This document shows, piece by piece, positions 25,932 to 34,505 of a stretch of 44,152 nt of DNA. The DNA comes from an uncultured Pseudomonadota bacterium (GTDB lineage: Bacteria > Myxococcota_A > UBA796 > SXON01). The stretch is taken from assembly GCA_903900265.1 (NCBI GenBank), contig CAIUMM010000100.1, positions 1 through 44,152 on the forward strand. The letters run 5' to 3'. Each line of letters begins with the position of its first letter. Within the stretch, counting starts at the first letter, position 1. A program made the translations under genes and the position numbers. The notes under the pieces are model-generated. The model was not told the DNA's origin and made no database searches. It saw nothing but the letters and a program-made list of their open reading frames with translations.

Positions 25932-27377
25932 ATGTCCTACCGCCCTGATCCCCGCGTGCTGCGCCTCGCTGCTCCCCACGGCCCCGGTGAGCTTTGGGAT
26001 GAGGTATCCCCCGCGCGCTTTCCGAAGTCCGTGCTCCGCTTTCGCAACCAGCGTTGCGCGGAGACGGTCGGCCTCGAAGCGCTCTCGCCTATGGACTGGG
26101 AACGCCACTTTTGCAGGTTTGACCCGCTCCCGGACAACCTCCCCGCGCCGCTCGCGATGCGGTACCACGGGCACCAGTTTCGCCACTACAATCCACGTCT
26201 CGGCGATGGTCGAGGATTTTTGTACGGACAGCTGCGCGGACACGACGGCCGGTTGCTGGATTTGGGCACGAAGGGGAGCGGGTCTACGCCGTGGTCTCGG
26301 GGAGGGGACGGTCGCCTGACCTTGAAAGGCGGCGTTCGGGAGGTGCTCGCCACGGAGATGCTCGAGGCCTTAGGCGTGAACACCAGCAAGTCGTTCAGCC
26401 TGTTTGAGACCGGCGAGTCGCTGTCCCGGGGCGATGAGCCTTCGCCGACGCGATCGAGCGTGCTGGTCCGGCTCTCGCACTCGCATGTTCGCATCGGCAC
26501 TTTTCAACGCCTCGCGGCGCTGCGCGACGCGCGCGGAATGGCGGCGATGGTTGAATACGTTTGTTCGGAGCTGCTCTCTACGCCCGATCGTCCGGTGGCA
26601 TCGAACCCGGAGGCGCTGCTGAGCGAGGTGGTGCGCCGCACCGCGGAGACCACGGCTGCGTGGATGATCGCGGGCTTTGTGCACGGCGTGCTGAACACCG
26701 ACAACCTGAACCTCACCGGCGAGAGCTTCGACTACGGGCCGTGGCGGTTCCTGGTCGCGTACGATCCGGATTTTACTGCGGCGTATTTTGATAGCGAGGG
26801 GCTCTACGCCTACGGTCGTCAGCCCGAGGCGGTGATGTGGAACCTGATGCGGCTGCACGAGGCCCTCGGGCTGATCGGTGACGTGCCGATGAGCCCACTG
26901 TCCGACTTCTCCCTGCACTATCGACGGGCGCTGCGAAAGCAACTGCTGTGGCGTCTTGGGCTCGCGCCGGCCGAGGGCGCGTCCGGGGATGCTCTGGACG
27001 ACGCTCTCTTGGTGGCCGTGTTTGAGTTTCTGGAGCACGGACGAACCCCGGGCGGGCGGGTGCCGTTGGACCGGTTCTTCTTCGATGCGTACGGGGGTGA
27101 ACACCGGATGGACGCTGCCTTGAACGGCGCGTTTGCTCGGGTGTATTCGGATCCCTCCTTTGCGCCCGTGCGAGCGGCTTGGCGCGATCACCGCCCTGCA
27201 CGCCCCGAGCGCCTTGACCACGCCTACTTGCGACGCCCCGGGCCGGTCAGCATGGTGCTGCCCGTCGTCGAAGGGGTTTGGGACGCTATCGCCCGCGAGG
27301 ACGACTGGGCTCCCTTCGAGCGCACGGTCCGTGATGTGCGGTCGTTGGGCGATTTTCTCGGTGGTTCGGCCGGCTAA
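25932..27377 (+). CDS. selO: SelO-family protein adenylyltransferase (pseudokinase fold)
   Basis: A 481-residue SelO protein. SelO has an inverted-nucleotide protein-kinase fold and transfers AMP to Ser/Thr/Tyr of redox-related proteins. Key residues are visible: Lys114 in LGTKGSGSTPWSR, the GDGRLTLKGGVREVL stretch, and the catalytic N-T-D-N (255-258) with D267 in FDYGPWRF, matching the Asn/Asp pair known from the Escherichia coli enzyme. Length is normal. The redox-active C-terminal Cys (or selenocysteine) of many homologues is absent; the protein ends FLGGSAG. The start is the ATG at 25932, where the family similarity begins. Its stop overlaps the end of a small convergent gene by four bases. 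Confidence 0.95.
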   Translation: MSYRPDPRVLRLAAPHGPGELWDEVSPARFPKSVLRFRNQRCAETVGLEALSPMDWERHFCRFDPLPDNLPAPLAMRYHGHQFRHYNPRLGDGRGFLYGQLRGHDGRLLDLGTKGSGSTPWSRGGDGRLTLKGGVREVLATEMLEALGVNTSKSFSLFETGESLSRGDEPSPTRSSVLVRLSHSHVRIGTFQRLAALRDARGMAAMVEYVCSELLSTPDRPVASNPEALLSEVVRRTAETTAAWMIAGFVHGVLNTDNLNLTGESFDYGPWRFLVAYDPDFTAAYFDSEGLYAYGRQPEAVMWNLMRLHEALGLIGDVPMSPLSDFSLHYRRALRKQLLWRLGLAPAEGASGDALDDALLVAVFEFLEHGRTPGGRVPLDRFFFDAYGGEHRMDAALNGAFARVYSDPSFAPVRAAWRDHRPARPERLDHAYLRRPGPVSMVLPVVEGVWDAIAREDDWAPFERTVRDVRSLGDFLGGSAG

Positions 27378-27574
27378 TCCCCGCTTCGATTCTCGCTCGG
27401 GTCCTCGGCACGTACGATCTGCCGCTCGTCGATCTTTTCAAAGGTCGCTTCGGAAAAGTCGTCGCCCTCTTCCCAAAACATCTCGCCGCTCCACCAATAG
27501 ATCCGCCAGGTCTTGCGGTGGTAGCAACTATTCCCGTAGCACCAGTAATACCCAGTTTCGCGTTTGCTTTTCAT
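27374..27574 (-). CDS. 66-residue Trp/Tyr/Cys-rich protein
   Basis: I do not recognise this protein. It is short but well supported: the ATG at 27574 has an excellent AGGAG six bases upstream, and the composition is far from that of random GC-rich frames. The N-terminal half carries six Trp, four Tyr and two Cys in a C-x4-C arrangement (YYWCYGNSCYHRKTW, then WRIYWWSGEMFWEEG), and the rest is acidic. It has no signal peptide. Aromatic pairs at regular spacing suggest two or three beta strands, perhaps a small beta-barrel or metal-binding fold. It lies 17 bases upstream of the start of no gene on its strand, and its tail overlaps selO by four bases. Confidence 0.65.
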   Translation of the reverse strand: MKSKRETGYYWCYGNSCYHRKTWRIYWWSGEMFWEEGDDFSEATFEKIDERQIVRAEDPSENRSGD

Positions 27575-27591
27575 GGCTGCTCCTGAGATAT

Positions 27592-28710
27592 TTAGTCTAC
27601 GGTCTCAATGACCCGGATGTGGCTGACGTCCAGATCGGCGAAGCTCTGCGTCTCGGCGGCGGTCCATACTCCGGCGTCGTTGGTCCAGGTGGTGCGCGTC
27701 AGGGGCGCGGTGCACCAGCTCTCGACGTAGCCGGTGTCCCGCGACACAAGGCGCGGCGTCTCGCAAGCCGCAAGCTCCGCGACCACAGCGCCTTCGCCGT
27801 CGATCAGCAGCGCGGAAGGAGCCAATCCAGGCCAGCTCCGGGCGTCGACGAGCGCCGCTCGCCCTGCGAGCACGTCAAGCGCGTTGACGAACTCGCCGTC
27901 GGGCAGCGCGAACGACTCGGTGGCGGACGCGTCCGCCCACATGCCTACGGTGTATCCACCCGCCGTGTCTGTCCCCGGGGTGCCCAAGCTCGAAAAGTAG
28001 CCTTCGCCGCGCGCTTCGGCGTTGAAGCCGGTGGTGGCCTCTGCGCCGGTGGCGATCAGCGTCGTCGCGTCCACGGCGTGCAGGCGCCCGCCCGCGCGAC
28101 CCCAGTCCTCAAACAGAAAGAGGCTTCCGTTGTCCCATTGGAGGCCGTCGGCGCCTACGCCCGTGTCGGTCGTGCTCCCGTCGAACGCGCCCAGCACGAC
28201 TCGGGATCCGAGGCTGTCATCGCAGATGCCATACGCTGTACCCGGGACGAGCAAGGCGTCGGTGAGCGTTCCACCGTTCGGGCACGTGAAGCTAAAGCTG
28301 AGCGTCGCTGCGCCCGACCCGATGTCGTAGGCGACGGCGGTGTTGCCAGACCGTGCGGTGACCGACCCCTTGCCGATGTTGACGTCATCGGGTGCCGCTT
28401 CGCTCAACGTCATGAACGTGAACCCATCCGCGCCGGACACATACAAGCCGCCCGCACCCCAGGCGACGATCGTGCCGTTGGTGGCGACCCATGTGTCACT
28501 TGTATCGCTTGTATCCGCGGAGTCCGCGCTGTCGCTCAAGTCTGCAGAGTCTGCAGAGTCTGCGGAGTCAGTTGAATCGGTCGAATCCGGGGTGCCGGTG
28601 TCTCCCGTGTCGCCGCTGTCTCCGTCATATGACGGAGTTTCATGGCCATGGTTCTTGTCGAAGCGGTTTGCGGGAGCGAAGATACAGGCCGAGAGGATGA
28701 GGAAGTACAT
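27592..28710 (-). CDS. predicted lipoprotein with Asp/Ser/Thr repeat linker
   Basis: A 372-residue lipoprotein. MYFLILSAC is an unusually short signal with a canonical L-S-A-C lipobox (Cys9). An Asp/Ser/Thr/Ala repeat tract of about 50 residues follows, then a domain with strand-like repeats (GTIVAWGAGGLYVSG; TAVAYDIGSGAATLSFSF; QWDNGSLFLFEDWG) that suggests a beta-propeller or FG-GAP-like fold. I do not recognise the family. An ATG at 28731 with AAGGA upstream would add seven residues including Glu. I prefer 28710 because a consensus promoter places its -10 five bases before it. The gene is divergent from the beta-CASP gene. Confidence 0.82.
   Translation of the reverse strand: MYFLILSACIFAPANRFDKNHGHETPSYDGDSGDTGDTGTPDSTDSTDSADSADSADLSDSADSADTSDTSDTWVATNGTIVAWGAGGLYVSGADGFTFMTLSEAAPDDVNIGKGSVTARSGNTAVAYDIGSGAATLSFSFTCPNGGTLTDALLVPGTAYGICDDSLGSRVVLGAFDGSTTDTGVGADGLQWDNGSLFLFEDWGRAGGRLHAVDATTLIATGAEATTGFNAEARGEGYFSSLGTPGTDTAGGYTVGMWADASATESFALPDGEFVNALDVLAGRAALVDARSWPGLAPSALLIDGEGAVVAELAACETPRLVSRDTGYVESWCTAPLTRTTWTNDAGVWTAAETQSFADLDVSHIRVIETVD
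28491..28620 (-). repeat. degenerate repeat encoding Asp/Ser/Thr/Ala linker
   Basis: Nine-base units such as TCTGCAGAG recur and encode D-S-A and D-T-S repeats after the lipobox. Units are multiples of three, so length changes keep the frame. Confidence 0.85.
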
Positions 28711-28715
28711 GCGGG

Positions 28716-28744
28716 ATTGTGGCTCGATCATCCGTCCTTGTCAA
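28716..28744 (-). promoter_or_regulatory. sigma-70-type promoter giving a leaderless lipoprotein mRNA
   Basis: TTGACA (28744-28739, perfect -35) is followed after exactly 17 bases by CACAAT (28721-28716, 4 of 6), and five bases later by the ATG at 28710. Transcription would start at or next to the start codon. Confidence 0.5.
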
Positions 28745-28793
28745 CCGAAAAACGGCGACCCCTTGACGCCCTCGCTCACGAAGGACTTCACCC

Positions 28794-30149
28794 ATGCAAC
28801 TTACATTTTTGGGGGCGGCTGGCACCGTCACTGGGTCAAAGTACCTGCTCGAGGGCGGAGGCAAGCGCGTGCTGATCGATTGCGGCTTGTTTCAAGGCCT
28901 CAAAGAGCTACGCCTTCGGAATTGGGAAGCTCCGCCAGTGCATCCCGGGACGCTGGACGCCGTCATCCTGACACACGCCCATCTGGATCACTCGGGCTAC
29001 CTCCCTCGGCTCGTGGCCAGCGGATTCAAGGGGGCGATCTGGAGCACGCGGGGCACCCGAGACCTCGCCGCGATCCTGCTGCCGGACAGCGCGTTTCTTC
29101 AAGAAGAAGATGCTCGCCACGCCAACAAACGTAGATTTAGCAAGCACAGCCCCGCGCTCCCGCTCTATACCAAGGTGGACGTCGAAGCCGCGTTGGCGCT
29201 GTTCCAAACCGTAGAGTTTGACGAGACGATCGAGCTTGGGGGGATGCGGATTCGTCTCTCTCCGGCGGGGCACCTGCTCGGTGCCGCCTGTGTGCACGTG
29301 GAGGCGGACGGAACAGACGTGTTGTTCAGCGGGGACGTCGGTCGCCCGAGCGACCCGCTGATGCGCGCCCCACGGCCGGTGGTGGGCGCGCGAAACCTCG
29401 TGGTCGAGTCCACCTATGGAAATCGACGCCACGAGCGCAGCGACCCCGGGGAACAGCTGGGGACGGTGTTGGCGCGCGTGCTGGGGCGCGGCGGCATCGT
29501 GATGATCCCGGCGTTCGCTGTGGGCCGTAGCCAAGCGATGTTGCTGCTGATCGCACGGTTGAAGGCGTCCGGGACCATACCGGACGTGCCGGTCTACTTG
29601 AACAGCCCGATGGCCATCGATGCCACCGGCATCTATCGAGCCCACAGCGACGAGCACCGCATCTCGGCGGAGGAGTGCGAGGTGATGTGTCGCGCGGCGA
29701 CCTACGTACACACCGCGGAGGAGTCCAAGGCGCTCAACAAGCTGACGGGGCCGATGATCCTCATCGCCGGGAGCGGCATGATGACGGGAGGACGCATTCT
29801 GCATCACCTCGTCGCTTTTGCCCCGGACCCCAACAACGCGCTGCTGCTCGTCGGGTATCAGGCGGCGGGGACGCGCGGGGAGGCCATCGATCTCGGTGCC
29901 GATGAGGTCAAGATTCACGGAGACTACGTGCCGGTGCTCTGCGAACGCCTGCGCATCGACGGCATGAGCGGACATGCCGACTACACCGAGATCGGGGACT
30001 GGCTGGACGCGATGAGCGTGCGCCCCGCTGCGGTGTACGTCACGCACGGAGATCCGCCTGCGGCAGATGCTTTTCGCCGATATCTGGGCGACCGCTTCGG
30101 CTGGAAAGCGGTGATTCCGAAGCATGGTGACACAGTTACGTTGTGTTAG
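28794..30149 (+). CDS. metallo-beta-lactamase/beta-CASP RNA-processing protein
   Basis: A 451-residue cytoplasmic beta-CASP nuclease of the CPSF/RNase J-like group (YsH1-type exonuclease family). The zinc motif is T-H-A-H-L-D-H (60-66) in VILTHAHLDHSGYL. Further metal-site and beta-CASP motifs are SPAGHLLGAA, LFSGDVGR, VVESTYGNR, PAFAVGRSQ, AGSGMMTGGR and MSGHADYTE. These enzymes act on RNA 3' or 5' ends; the exact activity cannot be told from sequence. The start is the ATG at 28794 with AAGGA eight bases upstream. It is convergent with the damaged CoA-transferase gene, 10 bases apart. Confidence 0.94.
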   Translation: MQLTFLGAAGTVTGSKYLLEGGGKRVLIDCGLFQGLKELRLRNWEAPPVHPGTLDAVILTHAHLDHSGYLPRLVASGFKGAIWSTRGTRDLAAILLPDSAFLQEEDARHANKRRFSKHSPALPLYTKVDVEAALALFQTVEFDETIELGGMRIRLSPAGHLLGAACVHVEADGTDVLFSGDVGRPSDPLMRAPRPVVGARNLVVESTYGNRRHERSDPGEQLGTVLARVLGRGGIVMIPAFAVGRSQAMLLLIARLKASGTIPDVPVYLNSPMAIDATGIYRAHSDEHRISAEECEVMCRAATYVHTAEESKALNKLTGPMILIAGSGMMTGGRILHHLVAFAPDPNNALLLVGYQAAGTRGEAIDLGADEVKIHGDYVPVLCERLRIDGMSGHADYTEIGDWLDAMSVRPAAVYVTHGDPPAADAFRRYLGDRFGWKAVIPKHGDTVTLC

Positions 30150-30159
30150 TTTGGGCCGT

Positions 30160-31459
30160 TCAGATCCAGCCCAATGTGCGGGCCTCGGCCTGCAGACTGT
30201 CCCTAAACTGGGGGTGCGCGATGGCGATCAGCGCAGCGACCCGGCCGCGGATCGATAAGCCCCGCAGGTCTGCCCTGCCATATTCGGTAACGACAAAGCG
30301 CACATCGCCCCGGCTGGTCACGACGCCTGCGCCTGCGGCGAGGGTCGCGACGATGCGGCTCATGGTTCCGCCCTTCGCGGTCGACGGCAGCGCGATGATG
30401 GGACGGCCGCCCGGGGAGCGCGCGGCGCCGCGAATGAAGTCGACTTGCCCCCCCGATGCCCGAGTAGAAGCGGGGTCCGATGCTGTCGGCGTTGACTTGA
30501 CCCGTGAGATCGACGGACAGCGCCGAGTTGATCGCGACGAAGTTCTTGTGGCGCGCGATGATGGATGGGTCATTCGTGACGTCGCTGGGCTGCATCTCGA
30601 TCGCCGGGTTGTCGTCTGCCCAGCTGTACAAGCCTTCGGAGCCAAGCAGGAACGACGTCACAGCTTTGCCGGGCCAAAGCTCCTTGTGCGCGCCGGTAGC
30701 CGCGCCACATTCGATCAGCCGCTGCAGCCCGTCGGAGAGCAGCTCGGTGTGGATCCCAAGATCCTTGCGGTCGTTGAGGCGACGCATCACCGCATCGGGG
30801 ATCGAGCCGATTCCGGCTTGGAGCGTGCAGCCGTCCTCCACGAGCTCGGCGACGTGCGCGCCGATGCGGTCCAGGACCTCGTTGGATGGCTCCTCAGTGA
30901 GCGTTGGAAGGGCGTAGTCCACCGGTACGATGCGATGGAACTGGGAGACGTGGATCGAAGCGGCGCCCTGCGTGCGCGGCATTCGGGGGTTCAGCTCGGC
31001 GATCACGAGCGGGGCGCAGTCCACGGCGGCACGAACGACGTCTACGCCGACGCCGAGCGAGCACCATCCGTGGCGATCAGGCGGCGACGCGCTGACGAGT
31101 GCAGCGTCGATGGGGAGCGCGCCGCCAGGGCGCAGCATCGACGGGATCTCCGAGAGAAAAGCAGGTGTGTAGTCCGCAAATCCTTCCGCGATCGCCGCGC
31201 GTACCGACGGCCCGATGAACAGGGCATTGACACGCAGATGGCCCCGCACCTCCGGCGCGACCAAGCGCTCAGAGCCGAAGGACAGCAGCTGAACGACCTC
31301 CAAGCCGTCAAAGGTGCTCGCGGCGTCCGCTAACGCCCGCACCAGCATCTTCGGCTCGGCTGCGTTCGCGCCGACCGCGATGCGCCCGTGGCGAGGGAGC
31401 GCTGCGATGGCTGTAGCGGCGTCACAGCTTCGGTCGAGTATCAGGCGCGCGACGTCCAT
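30160..31459 (-). pseudogene. acetyl-CoA hydrolase/transferase, frameshifted at a C7 tract
   Basis: Two minus-strand frames together encode one protein of about 432 residues of the acetyl-CoA hydrolase/transferase family, which moves CoA between carboxylates via a glutamyl-CoA intermediate. The first 337 residues (to the Gly-Gly of FYSGIGG) include LQAGIGSIPDAVM and the active-site Glu239 in GIHTELLSDG. The remainder, QVDFIRGAARSPGGRP through GDVRFVVTEYGRADLRGLS, is in another frame and ends at 30160. The switch lies in a run of seven C at 30448-30454 (G on the coding strand); six would restore the frame. It may be a true mutation, a slippage-controlled switch or a sequencing error. The start ATG has GGAG six bases upstream, 34 bases behind the FadH-like gene. 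Confidence 0.9.
30448..30454 (-). repeat. homopolymer C7 at the CoA-transferase frameshift
   Basis: Seven consecutive C on the plus strand (G7 in the gene) sit exactly where the two reading frames of the acetyl-CoA hydrolase/transferase meet. Removing one base restores the family sequence without any other change. Confidence 0.9.
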
Positions 31460-31493
31460 GAAGTGCTCCGCTTTTCCAGTATCATAGCCCGGA

Positions 31494-33539
31494 TCACAGG
31501 CCGATGGCGACTTGCGCTCCCCGCGCGATGGCGCGCTTTGCGTCCAGCTCCGCGGCCTCCTCGGCTCCGCCGATCACGTGTACGACCATCCCCGCGCTCT
31601 GCAGCGGCGCAACCAGCTCCGTGCGTGACACCTGACCGGCGCACACTACGATCGTGTCGACGTCCAAGACCTGCGCTTGACCGTCGATGTGCACGTGGAG
31701 CCCGGCATCATCGACGCGGTCATACCGCACATCGGAGACGATTTTGATGCCGCGCTTTTTGAGCGTCGCGCGGTGAATCCATCCGGTGGTCTTTCCCAAC
31801 CGACTGCCGCCTTTCGCCGAAGAACGCTGCAACAGGACGATCTCCCGCTCCATGCTGGGGACCACGGCGGGGCACAAGCCGCCCGCCGGCGACGCGCTCA
31901 CGCCCCAGCCGTCGTAGTCCACGCCCCACTCCTGCAGGAAGTGGCGCAGGCTGTCTTCGTCATTCCTTGGTTTTTTGTCCGCAGGCTCACTCAAGAACTC
32001 GGCGACGTCGTGGCCAATGCCACCGGTGCCGATGATCGCCACGCGCTTGCCGACCGGCGCGCCAAGCAAGACATCCATGTACGACTTCACTTTGGGATGG
32101 TCGTGACCGGGGAAGGTCAGGTTTCGGGGGCCCACGCCGGTCGCGACAACGACGGCGTCGAAGTTCCCCGCTAAGTCCGCCTGCGTCACGCGGGTGTTGA
32201 GCTGCACGTTGACGCCGGTCGCGTGCAGGCGCCCTCGAAAGTATCGGAGCGTCTCGCTGAACTCCTCTTTTCCGGGGATGCGTCGGGCGAGATCGAACTG
32301 ACCCCCGATGTGCGGGGCCGCCTCGAACAGCGTGACCTTGTGGCCTCGCTCAGCGGCCACGGTCGCCGCTGAGAGCCCCGCTGGTCCTGCGCCGACGACC
32401 GCCACGCGGATCGGCTTGGTCGTCGGGCGAATGACGATCTCGGTCTCGTAGCCGGCGCGGGGGTTCACCAAGCAGGAAGAGCGCTTGTTTTGAAAGACGT
32501 GGTCGAGGCAGGCCTGATTGCAGGCGATACATGTATTGATATCATTTGCGCGATTTTCAGCCGCCTTCTTCACGAACTCTGGGTCAGCCAAGAAGGGCCT
32601 CGCTAAGCTCACCATGTCCGCAGCGCCGCTCGCCAACACCTGCTCCGCCACCTCTGGCGTGTTGATCCGGTTGCTGGTGACGACCGGGATCGAGACGGCG
32701 CCGGACTCCCGGAGCCGCTGGGTGACCCACGTGAACGCCGCCCGCGGCACGAGCGTCGCGATCGTAGGCACCCGCGCTTCGTGCCATCCGATGCCGGAAT
32801 TCAGCAGCGACGCTCCCGCCTGCTCAATGGCGGTCGCCAGCTCGAGCACCTCGGCCCAGGTGCTGCCGTCCTGAACCAGATCCAGCATCGATAAGCGGTA
32901 GATGATCACAAAGTCGGGGCCCAGCGCTTGCCGAATTCCCCGCACGATCTCTACCGGGAAGCGCATCCGGTTCGCGAAGCTGCCGCCCCACTCGTCGGTG
33001 CGGTGGTTGGTGGCGCGGGCGATGAACTGGTTGATGAGGTAGCCCTCGCTGCCCATCACCTCGACGCCGTCGTAGCCTGCGTCGCGAGCGAGTCGGGCGC
33101 ACTGGATGAAGTCGTTGATCGTGGAGCGCACGCCGCCGGCGGTCAACCCCCACGGTGAGAACGGGCTGATCGTCGCCTTGAGCCGCGTAGGGGCGACGTT
33201 CCAAGGGTGGTAGGCGTAGCGGCCGGCGTGCAGGATCTGCATGCAGATGCGCCCGCCTTCCGCGTGCACCGCGTCGGTCACGTGCTTGTGGCGCCGCGCC
33301 TCGCTCGCCGAGTTCAGGGTCGCCGCGAAGGGCTTGACCTGGCCCGCTCGGTTGGGCGCGACGCCACCGGTGACGATCAGGCCGACACCTCCGCGCGCTC
33401 GCTCTGCAAAATAGGCCGAGAGCTTGGGAAAGTTCCCTCCTTCTTCCTCGAGGCCCACATGCATGGATCCCATCAGCACGCGGTTTGGCAAGGTCAGGTG
33501 CGCTAAGGTGATCGGGGAGAGCAGGTTTGGGTACGGCAT
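31494..33539 (-). CDS. fadH: 2,4-dienoyl-CoA reductase-like iron-sulfur flavoenzyme (FadH family)
   Basis: A 681-residue multidomain flavoenzyme. Residues 1-335 are an FMN TIM barrel of the Old Yellow Enzyme family; Tyr167 in GSEGYLINQF and His253 in GIGWHEARVP match the catalytic pair of E. coli FadH. A 4Fe-4S cluster site follows (C337, C340, C344, C356 in CIACNQAC and SSC). The C-terminal half has the FAD fold VVGAGPAGLS (381-390) and an NAD(P)H motif IIGTGGIGHDVAEFL. FadH reduces dienoyl-CoA intermediates from unsaturated fatty acids. Related enzymes act on other enoyl substrates, so the exact one is open. The start has AGGG eight bases upstream. It is followed by the CoA-transferase gene, fitting acyl-CoA metabolism. 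Confidence 0.92.
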   Translation of the reverse strand: MPYPNLLSPITLAHLTLPNRVLMGSMHVGLEEEGGNFPKLSAYFAERARGGVGLIVTGGVAPNRAGQVKPFAATLNSASEARRHKHVTDAVHAEGGRICMQILHAGRYAYHPWNVAPTRLKATISPFSPWGLTAGGVRSTINDFIQCARLARDAGYDGVEVMGSEGYLINQFIARATNHRTDEWGGSFANRMRFPVEIVRGIRQALGPDFVIIYRLSMLDLVQDGSTWAEVLELATAIEQAGASLLNSGIGWHEARVPTIATLVPRAAFTWVTQRLRESGAVSIPVVTSNRINTPEVAEQVLASGAADMVSLARPFLADPEFVKKAAENRANDINTCIACNQACLDHVFQNKRSSCLVNPRAGYETEIVIRPTTKPIRVAVVGAGPAGLSAATVAAERGHKVTLFEAAPHIGGQFDLARRIPGKEEFSETLRYFRGRLHATGVNVQLNTRVTQADLAGNFDAVVVATGVGPRNLTFPGHDHPKVKSYMDVLLGAPVGKRVAIIGTGGIGHDVAEFLSEPADKKPRNDEDSLRHFLQEWGVDYDGWGVSASPAGGLCPAVVPSMEREIVLLQRSSAKGGSRLGKTTGWIHRATLKKRGIKIVSDVRYDRVDDAGLHVHIDGQAQVLDVDTIVVCAGQVSRTELVAPLQSAGMVVHVIGGAEEAAELDAKRAIARGAQVAIGL

Positions 33540-33588
33540 AGCGAATCCCTATGCTGAGCACGGGGCCGATGGGCGCGCTACCCGCCGT

Positions 33589-34488
33589 TCAGCTGTGAAA
33601 CACCGTGCGAGTTATTGAAGGACCAAGTCTGGTTTGGATGTAGTTGCCTGATTTTCTACGCTCCACCAGCGCGTCCAGCCCCGTCACGCCCGCGCGGTCC
33701 AGGATGCGCCGCAGGCGTCCCCGCTCCCACGCCACAGCGTCTACCGGAGACTCCGGCGAGCCGCCGAATTCCACCCAGATGCACCAAGCGTCCGCTGCGT
33801 TCAGCCACCCGTCCGGCGTCTCTCGGCGGGCACGCTCGTAAGGCGCCAGCGAGCGGATGCACGTCCCGGAGACCTCGACGAGGGTGTCGCCCCGACTCAG
33901 CACCAAGGTGTTGCGGCGAAGATCAAACTCCGCGCTGACGTTCCCGGCTTGAAGATCGAGCGAGCCGCCGACCGTGGGGGCGAGGAGCTGTGGCAGGTGC
34001 GCGCGCAGGACCCGAGGTCCGTCAGCGGTGGCCTGCAACCAGCATGCGCCGTCGCGCAGGCGTTGTGTGGCGTCGCCCTCGGCGGCGAGCGGCAGCAGGT
34101 CGCCTCCGCGCACCTCTACCAGCTCATCCAGCGCGTCGCCTTCGATGGAGCGCTCGCGCAAGACGTCCCACACGAAGGGCTCGGGGGGGCTCGACGAGAT
34201 GAGCTCGACGCTGACATTTCCGAGGGCGACGCGTGTGCCCCGCCCCCCGCTGCACTCCATCGAACGCCAGCCATTTTCTAAGAACGCGCCTGTCCCGCGG
34301 GTGCGATCCGACGAGGCCAGCGCGCGCCAGCTCCAGCTTGAGCCGCGCCAGCGTACCTCCAACCAGTGCGCGGGCACCGACGCGTCGTCGATGCGCACGA
34401 GGCAGGCCGGCGCTCGTCCAATCAGCGTCGCGCCGGCGAGCGGAGAGGTCGAGGCGTGGGCGCCGTTGGTCACGAGGAGATGCTGCAT
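33589..34488 (-). CDS. FHA-domain-like protein
   Basis: A 299-residue cytoplasmic protein. The N-terminal 100 residues look like a forkhead-associated domain, which reads phosphothreonine: ATLIGRAPACLVRIDDASVP then AHWLEVRW, with GAFLENGW further on. The family Arg-Ser-Arg pattern is partly kept: GR (24-25), Ser37 and His41 are present but the Arg before the His loop is missing (SVPAH). The remaining 200 residues have no domain I recognise and end with a basic stretch (ERRKSGNYIQTRLG). I chose the ATG at 34488, where the fold begins. It is 17 bases behind the unknown gene and two genes behind a Ser/Thr kinase, so it is a good candidate partner of that kinase. Confidence 0.7.
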   Translation of the reverse strand: MQHLLVTNGAHASTSPLAGATLIGRAPACLVRIDDASVPAHWLEVRWRGSSWSWRALASSDRTRGTGAFLENGWRSMECSGGRGTRVALGNVSVELISSSPPEPFVWDVLRERSIEGDALDELVEVRGGDLLPLAAEGDATQRLRDGACWLQATADGPRVLRAHLPQLLAPTVGGSLDLQAGNVSAEFDLRRNTLVLSRGDTLVEVSGTCIRSLAPYERARRETPDGWLNAADAWCIWVEFGGSPESPVDAVAWERGRLRRILDRAGVTGLDALVERRKSGNYIQTRLGPSITRTVFHS

Positions 34489-34505
34489 CGGCGCTTCGGG
34501 AACTC

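Noticed and set aside
27133..28575. Plus-strand open frame running from selO into the lipoprotein gene
   Set aside because: It overlaps selO in another frame and the Asp-repeat lipoprotein antisense; the sequence resembles no protein.
28491..28620. Short repeated units that could be mistaken for a CRISPR array
   Set aside because: Units are nine bases, degenerate, in frame, and encode an Asp/Ser linker; there are no spacers and no cas genes.
28908..30125. Minus-strand open frame opposite the beta-CASP gene
   Set aside because: The plus strand carries the zinc and beta-CASP motifs; the antisense frame is Arg/His-rich shadow sequence.
30430..30470. Programmed ribosomal frameshifting as the explanation for the split CoA-transferase
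   Set aside because: The G run is a poor slippery site, no downstream structure stands out, and this family is not known to use frameshifting; mutation or sequencing error is simpler.
30143..31333. Plus-strand open frame of 396 codons opposite the CoA-transferase
   Set aside because: The opposite strand has the full family sequence with its active-site Glu; the plus-strand frame has no recognisable motif.
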